DNA of 6,199 nt, from assembly GCA_021823555.1 (NCBI GenBank), contig JAKANW010000195.1, positions 1 to 6,199 on the forward strand, read 5' to 3'. Origin of the DNA: Chloroflexota bacterium. Lineage in GTDB: Bacteria; Chloroflexota; Anaerolineae; Anaerolineales; Villigracilaceae. The notes under the pieces were generated by a model that saw only the letters and a program-made list of their open reading frames with translations, was not told where the DNA came from and made no database searches. The position numbers and the translations under genes were made by a program. Below, piece after piece: positions 6,153 to 6,199 of the stretch. Numbering within the stretch: position 1 is the first letter of the stretch; each line of letters begins with the position of its first letter.

Positions 6153-6199
6153 TGCCCAAGAAGCCACTGGAAGCGATTGAGGAACATTTTAGCAAGGTC
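6152..6199 (+). CDS. ISAs1-family transposase N-terminus, runs off the right edge
   Basis: Only 16 codons are visible, reading MPKKPLEAIEEHFSKV. The pattern of a short basic start followed by I/L-xEHFS closely resembles the N-terminus of ISAs1-family (H-repeat-like) DDE transposases, in which this helix precedes a DPR motif and a hydrophobic ICAVICGA-like stretch. None of the catalytic residues is in view, so the family call rests on this short match plus the terminal-repeat-like sequence upstream. The start is firm: a GGAGG site lies five bases before the ATG. Whether the gene is intact further on cannot be judged. Expression is probably limited by the hairpin over its ribosome-binding site. 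Confidence 0.6.
   Translation, partial: MPKKPLEAIEEHFSKV

Larger units (their letters stand above)
6097..6199 (+). mobile_element. Left end of an insertion sequence, probably ISAs1 family, partial
   Basis: Sequence beginning CCAGGGCAATCGCATC at about 6097 resembles ISAs1-family termini as I remember them, and it lies about 55 bases before a transposase start. The exact first base (6097 or 6098) cannot be fixed without the other end. The right terminal repeat and the target duplication (8-10 bp in this family) are outside the window. The element sits just upstream of the GNAT promoter and is oriented away from it. Confidence 0.6.

Overview
The window looks like a piece of a Chloroflexota chromosome, most likely class Anaerolineae. 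This is an inference from gene content: a very large GH13-like protein with a long N-terminal extension, a 7TM-type membrane/GAF histidine kinase, a YghO-like two-lobed GNAT protein, and an intergenic spacer of degenerate GTTCAAA/GTTGAAA units. No rRNA, tRNA or other phylogenetic marker is present, so the assignment is tentative.

Layout from left to right. Bases 1-1904 (minus) hold the first 634 codons of a GH13 (alpha-amylase superfamily) protein that runs off the left edge. Its catalytic Asp, Glu and second Asp are all visible. A 78-bp divergent spacer (1905-1982) carries a palindromic -10-like box that could serve both directions. Bases 1983-4265 (plus) encode a 760-residue multi-pass membrane histidine kinase with GAF, HisKA and HATPase_c domains and no adjacent response regulator. 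Its stop lies 7 bp from the stop of a convergent gene for a small four-helix membrane protein of unknown function (4273-4803, minus). That gene is preceded by an 81-bp repeat-rich spacer and then by a GNAT-fold protein (minus, best start 6021, stop 4885). These two minus genes may be co-transcribed. At the right edge, beginning near 6097, is the left end of an insertion sequence, probably ISAs1 family, with the first 16 codons of its transposase at 6152-6199 (plus).

The genes do not form an obvious single pathway: a polysaccharide-active enzyme, a membrane sensor kinase, a small membrane protein and an acyltransferase-like protein are simply adjacent. No defence system, CRISPR array, phage or biosynthetic cluster is visible. 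The most interesting local signals are the hairpin that encloses the transposase ribosome-binding site, an alternative pairing partner for it at the IS edge, and the GTTNAAA spacer repeat that reaches into the last codons of the GNAT gene. There is no gene-free stretch longer than about 150 bases.
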